A stretch of DNA of 64,000 nt from Henricia sp. BOLD:AAB3569 (taxonomy: Eukaryota; Echinodermata; Asteroidea; Spinulosida; Echinasteridae), in the NCBI GenBank assembly GCA_037783545.1, contig JBBELK010000529.1, positions 310,001-374,000 of the forward strand. Direction: 5' to 3'. The position numbers were made by a program, and so were the translations under genes. Shown here in pieces: positions 54,882-64,000 of the stretch (within the stretch, counting starts at the first letter, position 1; every line of letters begins with the position of its first letter). A model generated the notes under the pieces. The model had not been told where the DNA came from and ran no database searches. It saw nothing but the letters and a program-made list of their open reading frames with translations.

Positions 54882-55424
54882 GTGAGTTCAGGAAATAATC
54901 ATTGACTGGAAAATCTAAATCTCACCGTTGTGAATTTTATAAAATCCTAATCTTTAACGCTCCCAAATTTTGTTTACATAAAGTAGGCCTAACGGTTTTT
55001 CTTTAACGCAACTCCTCCGTAGTTGTGCCATAAGTCGTAAAATAGTGTATCGCAGCTAAAGCGAAAGATTGATGTACACTACTCCGTCAAACAACCGAAA
55101 ATGCTTTTGACAGGTTTCCTTTCTTTTTAATCCTGAAAAATTGCGGCCTTTAAAGTAGTGTCTGTACACTAAATTGTCGTTGAAGGCGATATGCCACGTA
55201 CGGAGTACTGGCAATGCCGAGAAATCTGGCGACGACGTTGAAACGCATGAGGGCGTCTGACAACTGCACTAGTCAGATCCCCTTTCCTACAGTAATGTTA
55301 AACACGTGCTAAACATTATTGTAATCACAGGGTGACAACTGTCCGAATTGATTCAAAGTTTCAGCATCGGCCACTGTCTTCGCTATTCTTACGTTGCTTT
55401 ATTTTTGTTTTGAATGCCTTTCAG

Positions 55425-55587
55425 ACATTCCCGAAGAGGATCCACCGACGATAGCCGAAGCCGAGGCGGCTGCACGCAGCTTCGCAAACGAAGGATCCAA
55501 ACTGGACGAGTCATCACCGGTCTCGCCAAGGCGTGTGTCTTTCCAAGTCGTCCCCATAAGGCAGAAACAGGCTACGTATGCTAGGAG
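55425..55587 (+). CDS. cytoplasmic tail exon 4 of the transmembrane gene
   Basis: Acceptor TTGAATGCCTTTCAG and donor GCTAGGAG|GTACGG. One base in, two bases out, joining exons 3 and 5 without a frame break. Reads D-IPEEDPPTIAEAEAAARSFA then NEGSKLDESSPVSPRRVSFQ and VVPIRQKQATYARR. The PTIAEAEAAARSFANEGSKL part is likely helical. SSPVSPRRVSF looks like a proline-directed and basophilic kinase target; these are motif-level inferences. No domain name can be given. Confidence 0.9.
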
Positions 55588-56584
55588 GTACGGATAGCAT
55601 TATCACATATTGACACGGCTCAGTCACCAGTCACAAATACTTTTGTCTTTTCGTAGACTCTAAGTATGGAAACACAGCTTGGAAGCTCTCAACGCTTCTT
55701 GGCTCTAATAAATCTCAGAAAAAATTGCGAATCTGGAATGCTATAGATAGTATTCGAACACGTGCGAATACGCCATTTTGTAAGTCAAATAATTGTGGAA
55801 GTGATGTGCGTGCGCGTTGCGTGTGTCTCTAGTGGGCGTAGCGCGGTTTAGTTCACCAATGGGAGCCTTCGTACAGAGCGTTACGCGTGCTATGGACACA
55901 CGCGGCGCGCGCGCGCATTGCTTCCGCAGTGGCGCGGCGTTGTTTGACACACAACATGACGTCATGAGAAAGCTATCAATATAGGTGGCTTTTAACCCCA
56001 AGTGTCATATCAAAGGCGTTACTGTTGCAGTCGTATACAGGGTGTTTTAAAGTTTCCTACATTTTGAGCGCCAAACCGAGTACTCACCCTAACTTAATCC
56101 ACTGATCTCTATTATCAGTGACTAAAACATCCACGGATCGCCACGAGTTTAACCTTGTTCCCGCGGTCATCTTCACCATTCATAATTTGCATGATCATCC
56201 CCAGGTCAGGATTGACTCGAAGAAGTCTATATCGAATGAATCAATTACAGATAGTATAGGGTGGAGATGGTGATTAATTGCCGCTATATTGCGTGAGCTT
56301 AATTCCAAGAATCCATACGTGTCGCGCGCATATATGCAGCACGATATGTGGCAGAGGGTACCCACTTCCATTGTACCCCCATTGTGTTTAGCGGGAAAGA
56401 GTGTGTTGAGGTATAGGGGCGTCAAGGGGTGGGGGTGGGGGCGGGGGGCGGGGGGGGGGAGTGGAGTCCCTTTGTCACATATCGTCGACGCGCGACGGCA
56501 TGAATAGAACACCGCAGGATAACACGTTTTGTATTGTTTTGTTAAATCATTTAACACCGATTAATCCTTCTCTACTTTCTACAG
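55588..56584. other. last intron: CG-rich patch and G-rich run
   Basis: At 55898-55912 a CGCGCGCGCG run lies in a CpG-rich patch; a TGACGTCA is at 55957. At 56422-56461 a run of G blocks (GGGGTGGGGGTGGGGGCGGG and on) could form a G-quadruplex about 120 bases before the final acceptor. No other feature. Confidence 0.7.
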
Positions 56585-59500
56585 ATACACCGAAGGAGAC
56601 TTCCATCACCTAAAATCGTCTCGCATCAAACCGTCCGGGGACCCCATCAAGGCCTTCTCGCTAGACTACGATTGTCAAAGGGGCGGCGACCGCCGAAATC
56701 ACTCCCCCGGGCGTGCCCAGCGAACGAGCTTACCTACGCCAGACGACCTCCAGTGGCACAAACCTCTCAGCGACGACCTGCTACAGCCTTGCGGCATGAC
56801 GGTCAAGGCCCAAGTACATTGCCAGCCTACGGAACAGAGACTGACTGCAGACACGAACGGTGTGAAACAGAGGAATCTCTCGCCTGGCGGACAGGGGCAG
56901 TCACATGCCCCGCAGCCTCGCTCCCCACGGAAGAACCGCGACAAATCACCCGCCGAAACCGATAGAGAGAGTGAATCTAAAATGTTCGTTCCCATATCTG
57001 CCGACAATCCAAGTGGTTTCGCGGAGTCGATCAGCAGCGAGGGATCGGAAGGGTCTGGGAAGTCCAACCCCAAAGGACCGCGGCGTGGTCCTGCTAATAG
57101 TCCCCAGAAATTCCACACTCCGCCTCAGATTGAAATTTGCGAAAAGCCGACACCGGACCGCGAATCCAAGGATGTGGATTACAGGGAGTTGTGGCAGCTT
57201 CGCAGCACGTTGGAGATGGATGATACGGGGAGCTTAAGCTCGGAGCCCGATACAGTGGTTCCTGCGGAGAGAGGCAAGCCTAACGGTCCTGCTCAGGAAG
57301 GAGACGGCGACAGTCAGTATTTGTCACCAACAGACACATCGGCAGCAGAAGCCGACGATTGCAAAAACAGACTGACGGTTGTACAGAGGTATAAATTCAA
57401 CGCACACGGCAAAAATGACAGCTTCGAGCAAATGTTTAGCAGCATCAGTACCGAGGAATCAGACACATCGGAACGAAGCAAAGGGGGCGATAGCTCTGGG
57501 AAGGATAGCGCTAGCAAGTTGAAACAAATGCAAGCCGACAGTGGTTACACGTCCATAGAACATAAAAATGAAGTCTCTGAACAGCAGAAGCGGTACCTCT
57601 TTGCTTCTGCTGACAGAGACAGCACGAGCCTGGAAAGTTGCGCCCCTGCTCTTTCGAGCGAAAGTAGTCCAATCGGAGAAAGACCAGTGTCGTCGGGGAC
57701 AGACAGTGCGGTGCTTACAGAGAGCAGCAAGGATGAACCGTTGCCTCCTAACATACACGGTGTCCAGAGGAGGAGTAATCGAAGGACGGCTTCCACAAAG
57801 AGAAGGGAGTTCATTGCTGAGAAAGGAGAAGCTATCTTCGGAAGTTTTAGCTTCCCAGAGGAGGAAAGCGAAGCAGACTCGCAAACCATCACCGAGTCTG
57901 TCAGTGAGAAGTCTGCCGGTATAGCTGGGGACTCGCAGAGCGAGTCTTCGGAACGAATGCGCAATACCAACCGAGTTGGTCGGATATTCAGAGTCCAAGG
58001 GGAGCACCGACTTCGTTTCTACCCAAAAGGAAGGGACTACAGCATCGACGAAAAGACCGACGCCTTGTTCAAAGAGTTCATGCGATCAGATGCCCTGTTT
58101 GATGCGCCCACCTCGAGGCGCAGCCGTCCACCTCGGAATCGCAGACTGCAGTTGGCTCACAAACAGCACGGCAGTGACTCAATGATAGACCCAACTCGTA
58201 GTACAATCGACCCATCGTCTTCTGCTGACGTCAGAAGCGCTAGTTTTGATCATAGAGGCGAGTCAGCAAAAGAACGACTGACTCACTTGCTGCCAGGAAG
58301 CAGCTCTAGCAGAAAACTGAGCCCTCAGGACAGTGTAGAGGACGACTACCTCCGGAAAGATAGTGGTAAAAGTCGGGGTCAAAATCCACCCCAAGCTAAA
58401 AATCCACCTCAAGCTAAAAATCCACCCCAAGGTAAAAATCCACCCCAAGCTAAAAATCCACCCCAGGCTAAAAAGCGCGATTTCGAAGAACTGCCTCTTA
58501 AGGACCGCGAACCTCCGAGCCGACACGGCCATAACGAGGATTACAGAAATGTTGGAAAGACATCGCAAAGACTGGATCTCGAAGATGTCTCATGCCGACC
58601 GAGCGCCTTTCGTTGCGTCAAAAAATCACCTAAGCTCAGGCGATCAAACACATCTATTGCTCCGGATGATGATGATGATGTTCCTGATAAACCGCGCAAC
58701 CAGGAAGAACAGCCTCCTCTGTCCAAGGGAAAAATAGTATTACAGACGACACTAGTGAGACCCACGGCCATCCACCCTAAGGAGAGTCTATCTAGTAATT
58801 TCGGTGGAGGTCACCGTGAGTCATCAAGGACGGGTGGTCATTACTCTTCCAAGGGTGAGCTTCGAGATGATGCTTACCGGCATCGTGAGTCCCATCCTTC
58901 CGGAGGTAGTTGTACTGGTGGCAGTGTGGGAGGGGGTGGTGAAGCACCAATGCACAGACGGGGCCGAAGTCCTGGACGCGAGAGAAGTCCGTGGCGCTCC
59001 CCTCAAACACCCACGGCCACGCATTCTCAAGACGGAGAGCGTGAGTACGCGGACAGACGAGCCAAATCGCCACTCCAGATGCACAGCGCTGGCAGCAGCC
59101 AGGGAAGCGCTGAGTGGAGCGACGATCGAGGTTTCCTGGGAGTCCCTTGCAAGGATCGCCTTGACCGACCTCACAGCGCCTCCTCGCTGTTGAGACTCCA
59201 GCGAGAAGCTGCATCGCCGCAGTTTGAACGACACTACAGTGACGAGACGTACGACGCCCCAAGACGGGATCGCAGTATCGACTACGACGGGAGGTTAGAA
59301 GCCGATCAGGAGCATCGAGGCTCATCCGGTCGCCTACACCCCTTGATGTGTCACCCAGGAGGGAGGCATCTACGACCTGCCACGGTCAGAACCAGCTCCG
59401 AGACGAACATTTTAGAATCAAGGGATGGTCACAAGCGCAGTCGCGCCCATGACTTGAGAAGGCAGCACTACGGCAGAGCCCACAGTGCTGTGGATGTTTT

Positions 59501-59801
59501 CGCTGGTAACAAGCCACCACCTAAGGAGCATCCACTCAAACCATCGCGACCAACTCCGGAGAGACTCTCTGCCAGGTCAATGACCTTAGACTCGCCTAGT
59601 ACTCCCGGCGCGATACCCAAGGAGCGCAAGCACCCCTTGGATATTCTTAAGGATGAACGCAAAAAGCCCCCGCCTGATCTATTCAAGGATGAGACTAAGC
59701 ACCCTTCAGAGGACCGAAGAGGCCTTAAAGAGGAACGCAAGCATCCTTTATATGGATACAAGGAGAGGCATAAAGACAGCAAAGCACCCCTGCGGTGGTG
59801 A
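56585..59801 (+). CDS. large 3' exon: disordered cytoplasmic tail to the stop codon
   Basis: Acceptor TTCTCTACTTTCTACAG; stop TGA at 59799. The frame is open for 1072 codons, joining exon 4 in phase (R-YTEGDFHHLKSSRIKPSGDP). With the other exons the predicted product is 1252 residues from the transmembrane exon. The tail is Ser/Glu-rich to about residue 600. A conserved-looking segment FPKG..DYSIDEKTDALFKEF leads into SRRSRPPRNRR (about residue 691), then the five-fold NPPQAK repeat (residues 781-810), DDDDDVPD, a Gly-rich stretch and many RSxS/SP sites (RGRSPGRERSPW). It ends in Lys-rich KHPLDILKDE-like repeats. The segment before SRRSR weakly recalls KIAA1549-type tails. Whole-exon coding is supported by length, phase and codon use. 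Antisense frames of up to 182 codons are shadows. Confidence 0.92.
58383..58472 (+). repeat. coding 18-base minisatellite (NPPQAK x5)
   Basis: Five perfect-length 18-base units (AATCCACCCCAAGCTAAA and variants) in frame. The third unit encodes NPPQGK; the other differences are synonymous. Confidence 0.97.
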
Positions 59802-60890
59802 AAAAGACCATAAAAATACATACTGGGGGTTAGCCATGTTAATAATCATATATTAAAACGCCAGAGGCGTGAAGGAACGGTGCCTGTATAATAATTGACG
59901 AACGGGAAAGCTGCTATTTCAAGTACCTTGTGCTTTTTGTAAATCACAATTTTTATATGCCTTAAACTTCAGAGAATAATCGTCATATTTTTTGTATTTT
60001 AGTTACTTCTAAATGATTAGTTTTCAGGAAAAATTGACCTTCTTGCATGATTGAAAAGATCGTTTGATCAAGAGAGCCCCATTTGGGCTTAATTTGACGC
60101 TCGAGTGAGCAAAGCTGTAAATGTTTCTAAAATTAAAAATATCCCCGCGTGTTGTAAGTGTTCGCACTTTAATCTTTACAATACACAGAACGTTTGAGCA
60201 GCTTTTTCTATTAAAATTGTAGCTACAAAAATCATGTGATGTTAAATTATCACAGTTCGTGTAAAGTGATAAATATAAAGCAGAATAGAGGTATATTTGT
60301 ACCAAATATATTGTTTCGATCTTGTAAATTTAATGCAAAAAAGCCTACAGTTTCTAACAATTTTATCTGTATTAAATTAGGTGCAATCTGACAAAAAGGT
60401 GCAATGTCAGGCCTTCGAGGCAATTTATATTTGCGTTAAAGCGACACTCTCATTGCCCTGCCGAAGTGTGCATGGAAATCTGACCTCTTGTGTTCAATAT
60501 TTCATGCACACTTGGTCTGATATGACGAGACTGCAGCTTTAAATGTTCACTTTTAATGTACATACACCGAAATGGGAGTACCCCACGTGCACCGTGTGCA
60601 CCTATAGTGCCGTTTTTTCAAAGAATACATTTTAAAATATTTTAATATTAAAGTGTGATGTACTGGTGTCAATTCACGATAACGTATTCTGTACGTACTT
60701 CTACAAGCTGCGAAATGCCAAAAAGATGCTGCATTTTTAAGCAAATTGTAAGTGAAAGGGTCCGCATGCCTGTAGTTTGGGAAATTTTGTATAGGTTGTC
60801 GTTATGAACACCTCGGTATTTCACGCAATTTTACGCACAGTTTTTCGATTTGTGTCGCGTTCATAGTGCAAACGCATAACTAGTTAACCT
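59802..60890. other. 3' UTR and downstream intergenic DNA
   Basis: The sequence becomes AT-rich immediately after the stop. ATTAAA hexamers at about 59853, 60133 and 60372 are possible polyadenylation signals; no canonical AATAAA was noticed in the first 600 bases. No gene is visible to 60890. Confidence 0.4.
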
Positions 60891-61012
60891 TTGGGCAAGG
60901 CCTTGTGGATTTAGTTGGGCGTCTTGAGCGGAGTATACAAAGGCTCCGTGTGTAGACTTGACTCAAGTCACCAAATCGCCTAAATTCACAAAGCCTCTCC
61001 AAAAGGCTAAGG
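60891..61012. repeat. repeat shared with 46674-46860
   Basis: TTGGGCAAGGCCTTGTGGAT, CGGAGTATACAAAGGCTC, ACTCAAGTCACCAAATC and AAAGGC match the segment inside the R-I copy at 46590-46985. The ends are roughly inverted. Confidence 0.7.
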
Positions 61013-61025
61013 CATTGTACACAGA

Positions 61026-61170
61026 GGCCTGTTTTCGCGACCATAACTGGAAACGTGATAGCTGGTTCAACCAATGAACGGCCTCGGTTGCCGACGACCA
61101 AAGCTTTCTATTGGTTGAATCCACAGTTACGGAAGCAACATGTTTGCGGTCGTGGTTGCAAAAACAGGCC
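61026..61170. mobile_element. terminal-inverted-repeat MITE
   Basis: AGGCCTGTTTTCGCGACCAT and GTCGTGGTTGCAAAAACAGGCC are inverted; inside, TGGTTCAACCAATGAACGG pairs with TTCTATTGGTTGAATCCA. Confidence 0.85.
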
Positions 61171-61981
61171 GCCCCTGCATGACTCTGCAGAGTTTAAGGT
61201 GCTTTAAAAGCCCGTAGTATCATTTGTACTTTATGTACCGAATTCAACAAAGTGCAATATAGACTATGGAATTATTTTGATCAAATAGTATTTTTTTTTT
61301 CAGAAGATGGTGGACTTATGAACCAAATTCATTTAAAATAGCGTGTCTAGATCACATTTTGGTAGTATCGAGATTTATATATAGACACGGTTTTTGACGA
61401 AAGACGCAATTGATCAGATCTCAAACATTCCGTTTCGCCCTTCAAAATTTAATTGTATAATATGAAGGCGCTGTTTGTATTTAAGAATGGCACCAGTGGC
61501 AAGCTCTTGAAATATGTTCGATCAAAAGTAGAGGGTGCATTTTTATTTGGGTAAACATTTTTTGGTAAACAAAATCTTTAAAAAAAACCTGGATTTTCCC
61601 GTCGTAATTAATTTGCACCCGATTTATTTTTTCTGGATATTATTTCCATCCACGTAGAAATAATACCCAGTGGAAAATGGGTCGATTCGGTATTGCTTGC
61701 CAAAAGGAAGTCACGAGACACGGTAGGACATGTAAGGGGAAGTTTAACAGTTGGAATTGAAATAAATAGCACAACGGCACAGCCTTCTGAAGAAACAAAA
61801 TCTAGTTGTTTGGTAGAATTTTGTTAATGGGTCAAGAAATATAGTGGCCCAGCAAATTCAAAACAACAGCAACGGATGCCATATTGTATCCAAAATGGCG
61901 GCCATTTAAAAAGGGGCTTTAAACAATCAGATACGTGTATTGGACAATTCGCACCGTATTCCAAGCTGCGGTGGAGTATAT
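61171..61981. other. intergenic DNA, no recognised feature
   Basis: A hairpin TATTATTTCCATCCACGTAG/AAATAATACC lies at about 61637-61670. Otherwise unassigned. Confidence 0.4.
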
Positions 61982-62579
61982 GGGTCATTCCATAAAGTTG
62001 AGGAACAAAGTGTGACATTTCTTCATTTCGACAAAAATGGTCAATAAGGGAGCAATGAACCACCATTTGTAATTTGTATAACGATGTTGCATGATGTGGT
62101 GGCTTACACTGATTGGGGGATAATTTTGGAGTCTTCAGTGTTGACAAAGTGCCGCCATTTTGAATTATTTAACAAAGTGGTGGTTGTGGATGTAACTTGG
62201 AAACCAATACAGTTCAACTGCTTTCACTCCAACAACAAATGTTTTCAAGTTGAATTTGAAATTAACACACAGTTCTCAAACTAAACAATCCTTTTTAATT
62301 TGAATTTGGAGGACTATAAGCTAGCTTAAATTTCTGTGTGATTCAAGAAAATCTGCTAAAAAGCACCAAATATCACACCTACATTTGCACAAAATTCTAT
62401 TTAGTTGACATCTGCTCATGGATTTTGTCACAAGTAATTAATGTTTTTAATTTCTCTCATCCAACAGCTTGAATTTCTGAATAGTATTGATTCATGGGGT
62501 TATCAAGGGCAAAAAAGGAGGTAAAAATGGTTAGTGTGGATGTAACACGGAAACCGTTCCTCAACTTCATGGCATGACC
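61982..62579. mobile_element. terminal-inverted-repeat element, about 600 bases
   Basis: GGGTCATTCCATAAAGTTGA (then GGAAC) is mirrored by GTTCCTCAACTTCATGGCAT followed by GACC. The inside has GTGGATGTAACTTGGAAACC and GTGGATGTAACACGGAAACC as a direct pair. A related single end is at 6029. Bases 62580-63340 hold nothing recognised. Confidence 0.8.
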
Positions 62580-63346
62580 ACTATGCAAACATAAAATTGT
62601 AAAAGCTAATTCTAAAAAAAAATTGTGAAAAGGTAATGAACCCTACAACGGCTCGTCGTATATGCTTGGTACCATCAAGCTAACCATAAATCTAGTGATC
62701 TGCAATTTAAAATAATACTGGTATACAGTAGCCTTTTGTTGCAGGTTTCAAGGGCATGCAGTCACGCGCAGTTTTTCATGATCAATATCTCATACTCGTT
62801 TTCCGTTATTATAATTATCCCGGCCCGCCGAGAATCGGTGTATCTTCGATAGAAAATATCTTGAAACCAGATGTTAAAATCAATTCAATATAGTAATACC
62901 AACGTGACAAATATTCCAACACAGCACATGGCTAATATTGATTAAAATACGCACTTAAGAATTAAACAGAATTATTCTGAACACATTTTTGTATCCATTT
63001 TAATATATATTTCTATCTTTTTTACAGATAAATGCTAAACATTTTGAGATATTGGACAAATTGTAAACACGTACATTATGGACACGTACGTATACAACAA
63101 ACTCCAACACAACCAATCGAACAGAAATAAATGTTAACGTGATTACAAAACTGTGAATTTTGATCCCAAAATAAATTTATATTATAATCGATTGCTACTT
63201 TCCATAACAAGAGAGGCACCATTAGTGAACGCGAGGTCACGGTAACAATATGCTCACCGTGACGAATAAAGGTCGTGCAATCATTCACAGTGATACCAAC
63301 GCGAACGTTTTATCCTACTCTTGTGAAAAGTCTATTGCTAAAATAC

Positions 63347-63357
63347 ACGGTATATAT
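63347..63357 (+). promoter_or_regulatory. TATA-like box before the glycosyltransferase
   Basis: GGTATATATAG lies about 31-41 bases before the ATG at 63388. If used, the 5' leader would be only a few bases long, so a start in an upstream non-coding exon is equally possible. Confidence 0.3.
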
Positions 63358-63387
63358 AGTGTGTGACTGAAGATTGAAAATTCCAAA

Positions 63388-64000
63388 ATGAGGAAAACCT
63401 TTTCAACTGTGAAGGACATATTTACGATAGGGCTCCTGATTTGTGTGGCCTATTTTGTGCTCCGTGAAACCAGCTTGAAACTGATTGCCATGACACCCAG
63501 GGCTTCGCTAGAGACCGGTGAATTTCAGAAATTGGCCCGTCCTGTTGCTTCTAACTCGCGTCGTTCCGTCCATCACCGCCATTGGAATGTCAACTGCTCT
63601 GCAATTGTTGCTGGCGAGAAAACGGAAATAAAACGAGCGGGTGACATGATGAAGAAGGAACTGGGTCGTGCCCCGCTGATGCCTGCCGATAGCTCTGTCG
63701 TGACCTGGACACAAAACTGTTCAGTGTACATGGATAAAAGTGGCTACTCACGGCACGCACTCTCTAAGAAGGAAGAGGAGGATTTTCCGCTCGCGTACAT
63801 GATCATGGTTCACAAGAGTTCAGCTCAGGTGGACAGGCTACTAAGAGCGATTTACCAGCCTCAGAATGTTTACTGTATTCACCCCGATGCGATATCTCCG
63901 CCCTCCTTCCGGCGGGCGATAGCTGGTCTCGCAAACTGCTTCGAGAACGTCTTCGTCGCGTCCAAACTTGAAAAAGTGCGGTACGGCGCCTTCCCGCAGG
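63388..64000 (+). CDS. GCNT: core-2/I-branching beta-1,6-GlcNAc-transferase (GCNT family), N-terminal part
   Basis: The frame is open from ATG (AAAATGAGG) through the window end: 204 codons, so the 3' part is missing. It is a Golgi type II membrane enzyme by architecture: short basic cytoplasmic tip (MRKTFSTVKD), helix IFTIGLLICVAYFVL at residues 11-25, stem, then the catalytic fold starting near residue 132 with FPLAYMIMVHKSSAQVDRLL. This is followed by RAIYQPQNVYCIHPD and CFENVFVASKLEKVRYG, hallmarks of the CAZy GT14 family, which adds beta-1,6-GlcNAc from UDP-GlcNAc to O-glycan core 1 or to poly-LacNAc. Cysteines 70, 111, 163 and 184 fit the family's disulphide pattern; NCS sequons occur at residues 69 and 110. 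Which paralogue (GCNT1, 2, 3 or 4 type) cannot be told. Intronless so far. Confidence 0.92.
   Translation, partial: MRKTFSTVKDIFTIGLLICVAYFVLRETSLKLIAMTPRASLETGEFQKLARPVASNSRRSVHHRHWNVNCSAIVAGEKTEIKRAGDMMKKELGRAPLMPADSSVVTWTQNCSVYMDKSGYSRHALSKKEEEDFPLAYMIMVHKSSAQVDRLLRAIYQPQNVYCIHPDAISPPSFRRAIAGLANCFENVFVASKLEKVRYGAFPQ

Noticed and set aside
56699..58007. Antisense frames of 139 and 182 codons opposite the large exon
   Set aside because: They lie wholly opposite a well-supported coding exon, have unlikely Cys/Leu/Ser-rich compositions, and arise from its codon bias.

Overview
This is eukaryotic, intron-rich, AT-rich animal DNA. The sequence shows canonical GT-AG introns, tRNA-derived SINEs, and many short inverted-repeat (MITE-like) elements. 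Several of these carry termini I associate with marine deuterostome genomes, for example ends reading GGGGCCAATTTCATGGCGC. An echinoderm, perhaps a sea star, is my best guess; this is inference, not proof. No bacterial, viral or autonomous transposase or reverse-transcriptase reading frame is visible.

Two protein-coding loci are supported. (1) A large plus-strand gene has its 3' part at 38608-59801. Five exons join in frame through good splice sites with matching phases (38608-38759, 42483-42620, 54793-54881, 55425-55587, 56585-59801). They encode 1252 residues: a single transmembrane helix, a basic stop-transfer stretch, and a cytoplasmic tail of about 1200 residues that is acidic, Ser-rich and Arg/Pro-rich and looks disordered. 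It has a five-fold NPPQAK repeat and a Lys-rich C-terminus. The 5' part of the gene is incomplete here. Two further plus-strand exon candidates (20586-20679 and 22687-22777) may encode its membrane-proximal ectodomain. (2) At the right edge, 63388 to beyond 64000 on the plus strand, is the start of a type II membrane glycosyltransferase of the core-2/I-branching beta-1,6-N-acetylglucosaminyltransferase (GCNT) family, cut by the window end.

Layout: 1-1000 GTGACA minisatellite; 1000-20500 repeats and unassigned DNA, including a tandem array of tRNA 5' halves at 18120-18500; 20500-38600 possible ectodomain exons inside long repeat-filled introns; 38600-59800 the transmembrane and tail exons, with introns full of MITEs and a recent 0.7-kb duplication; 59800-63390 a repeat-rich intergenic stretch; 63388 onward the GCNT-like gene.

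The repeats form recurring families, labelled here as follows. R-A: about 140 bp, ends GGCGGCCATGACAGGG. R-B: about 420 bp. R-C: about 330 bp, a dozen copies. R-D: ends ATAGACTACTAAAGTG. R-E: foldback with AAAGGCACAG ends. R-F: CATCCAAATTCATGGATG. R-G: GGCCAATTTCATGGC ends. R-H: a TAAGTGGAATGC/AATGGCGG repeat. R-I: about 350 bp. R-J: TAGACCGTATCGAATAGC ends, TA target. Nested insertions give a relative age order. The palindromic cAMP-response-element octamer TGACGTCA occurs 13 times, far above a composition-based expectation of about one.
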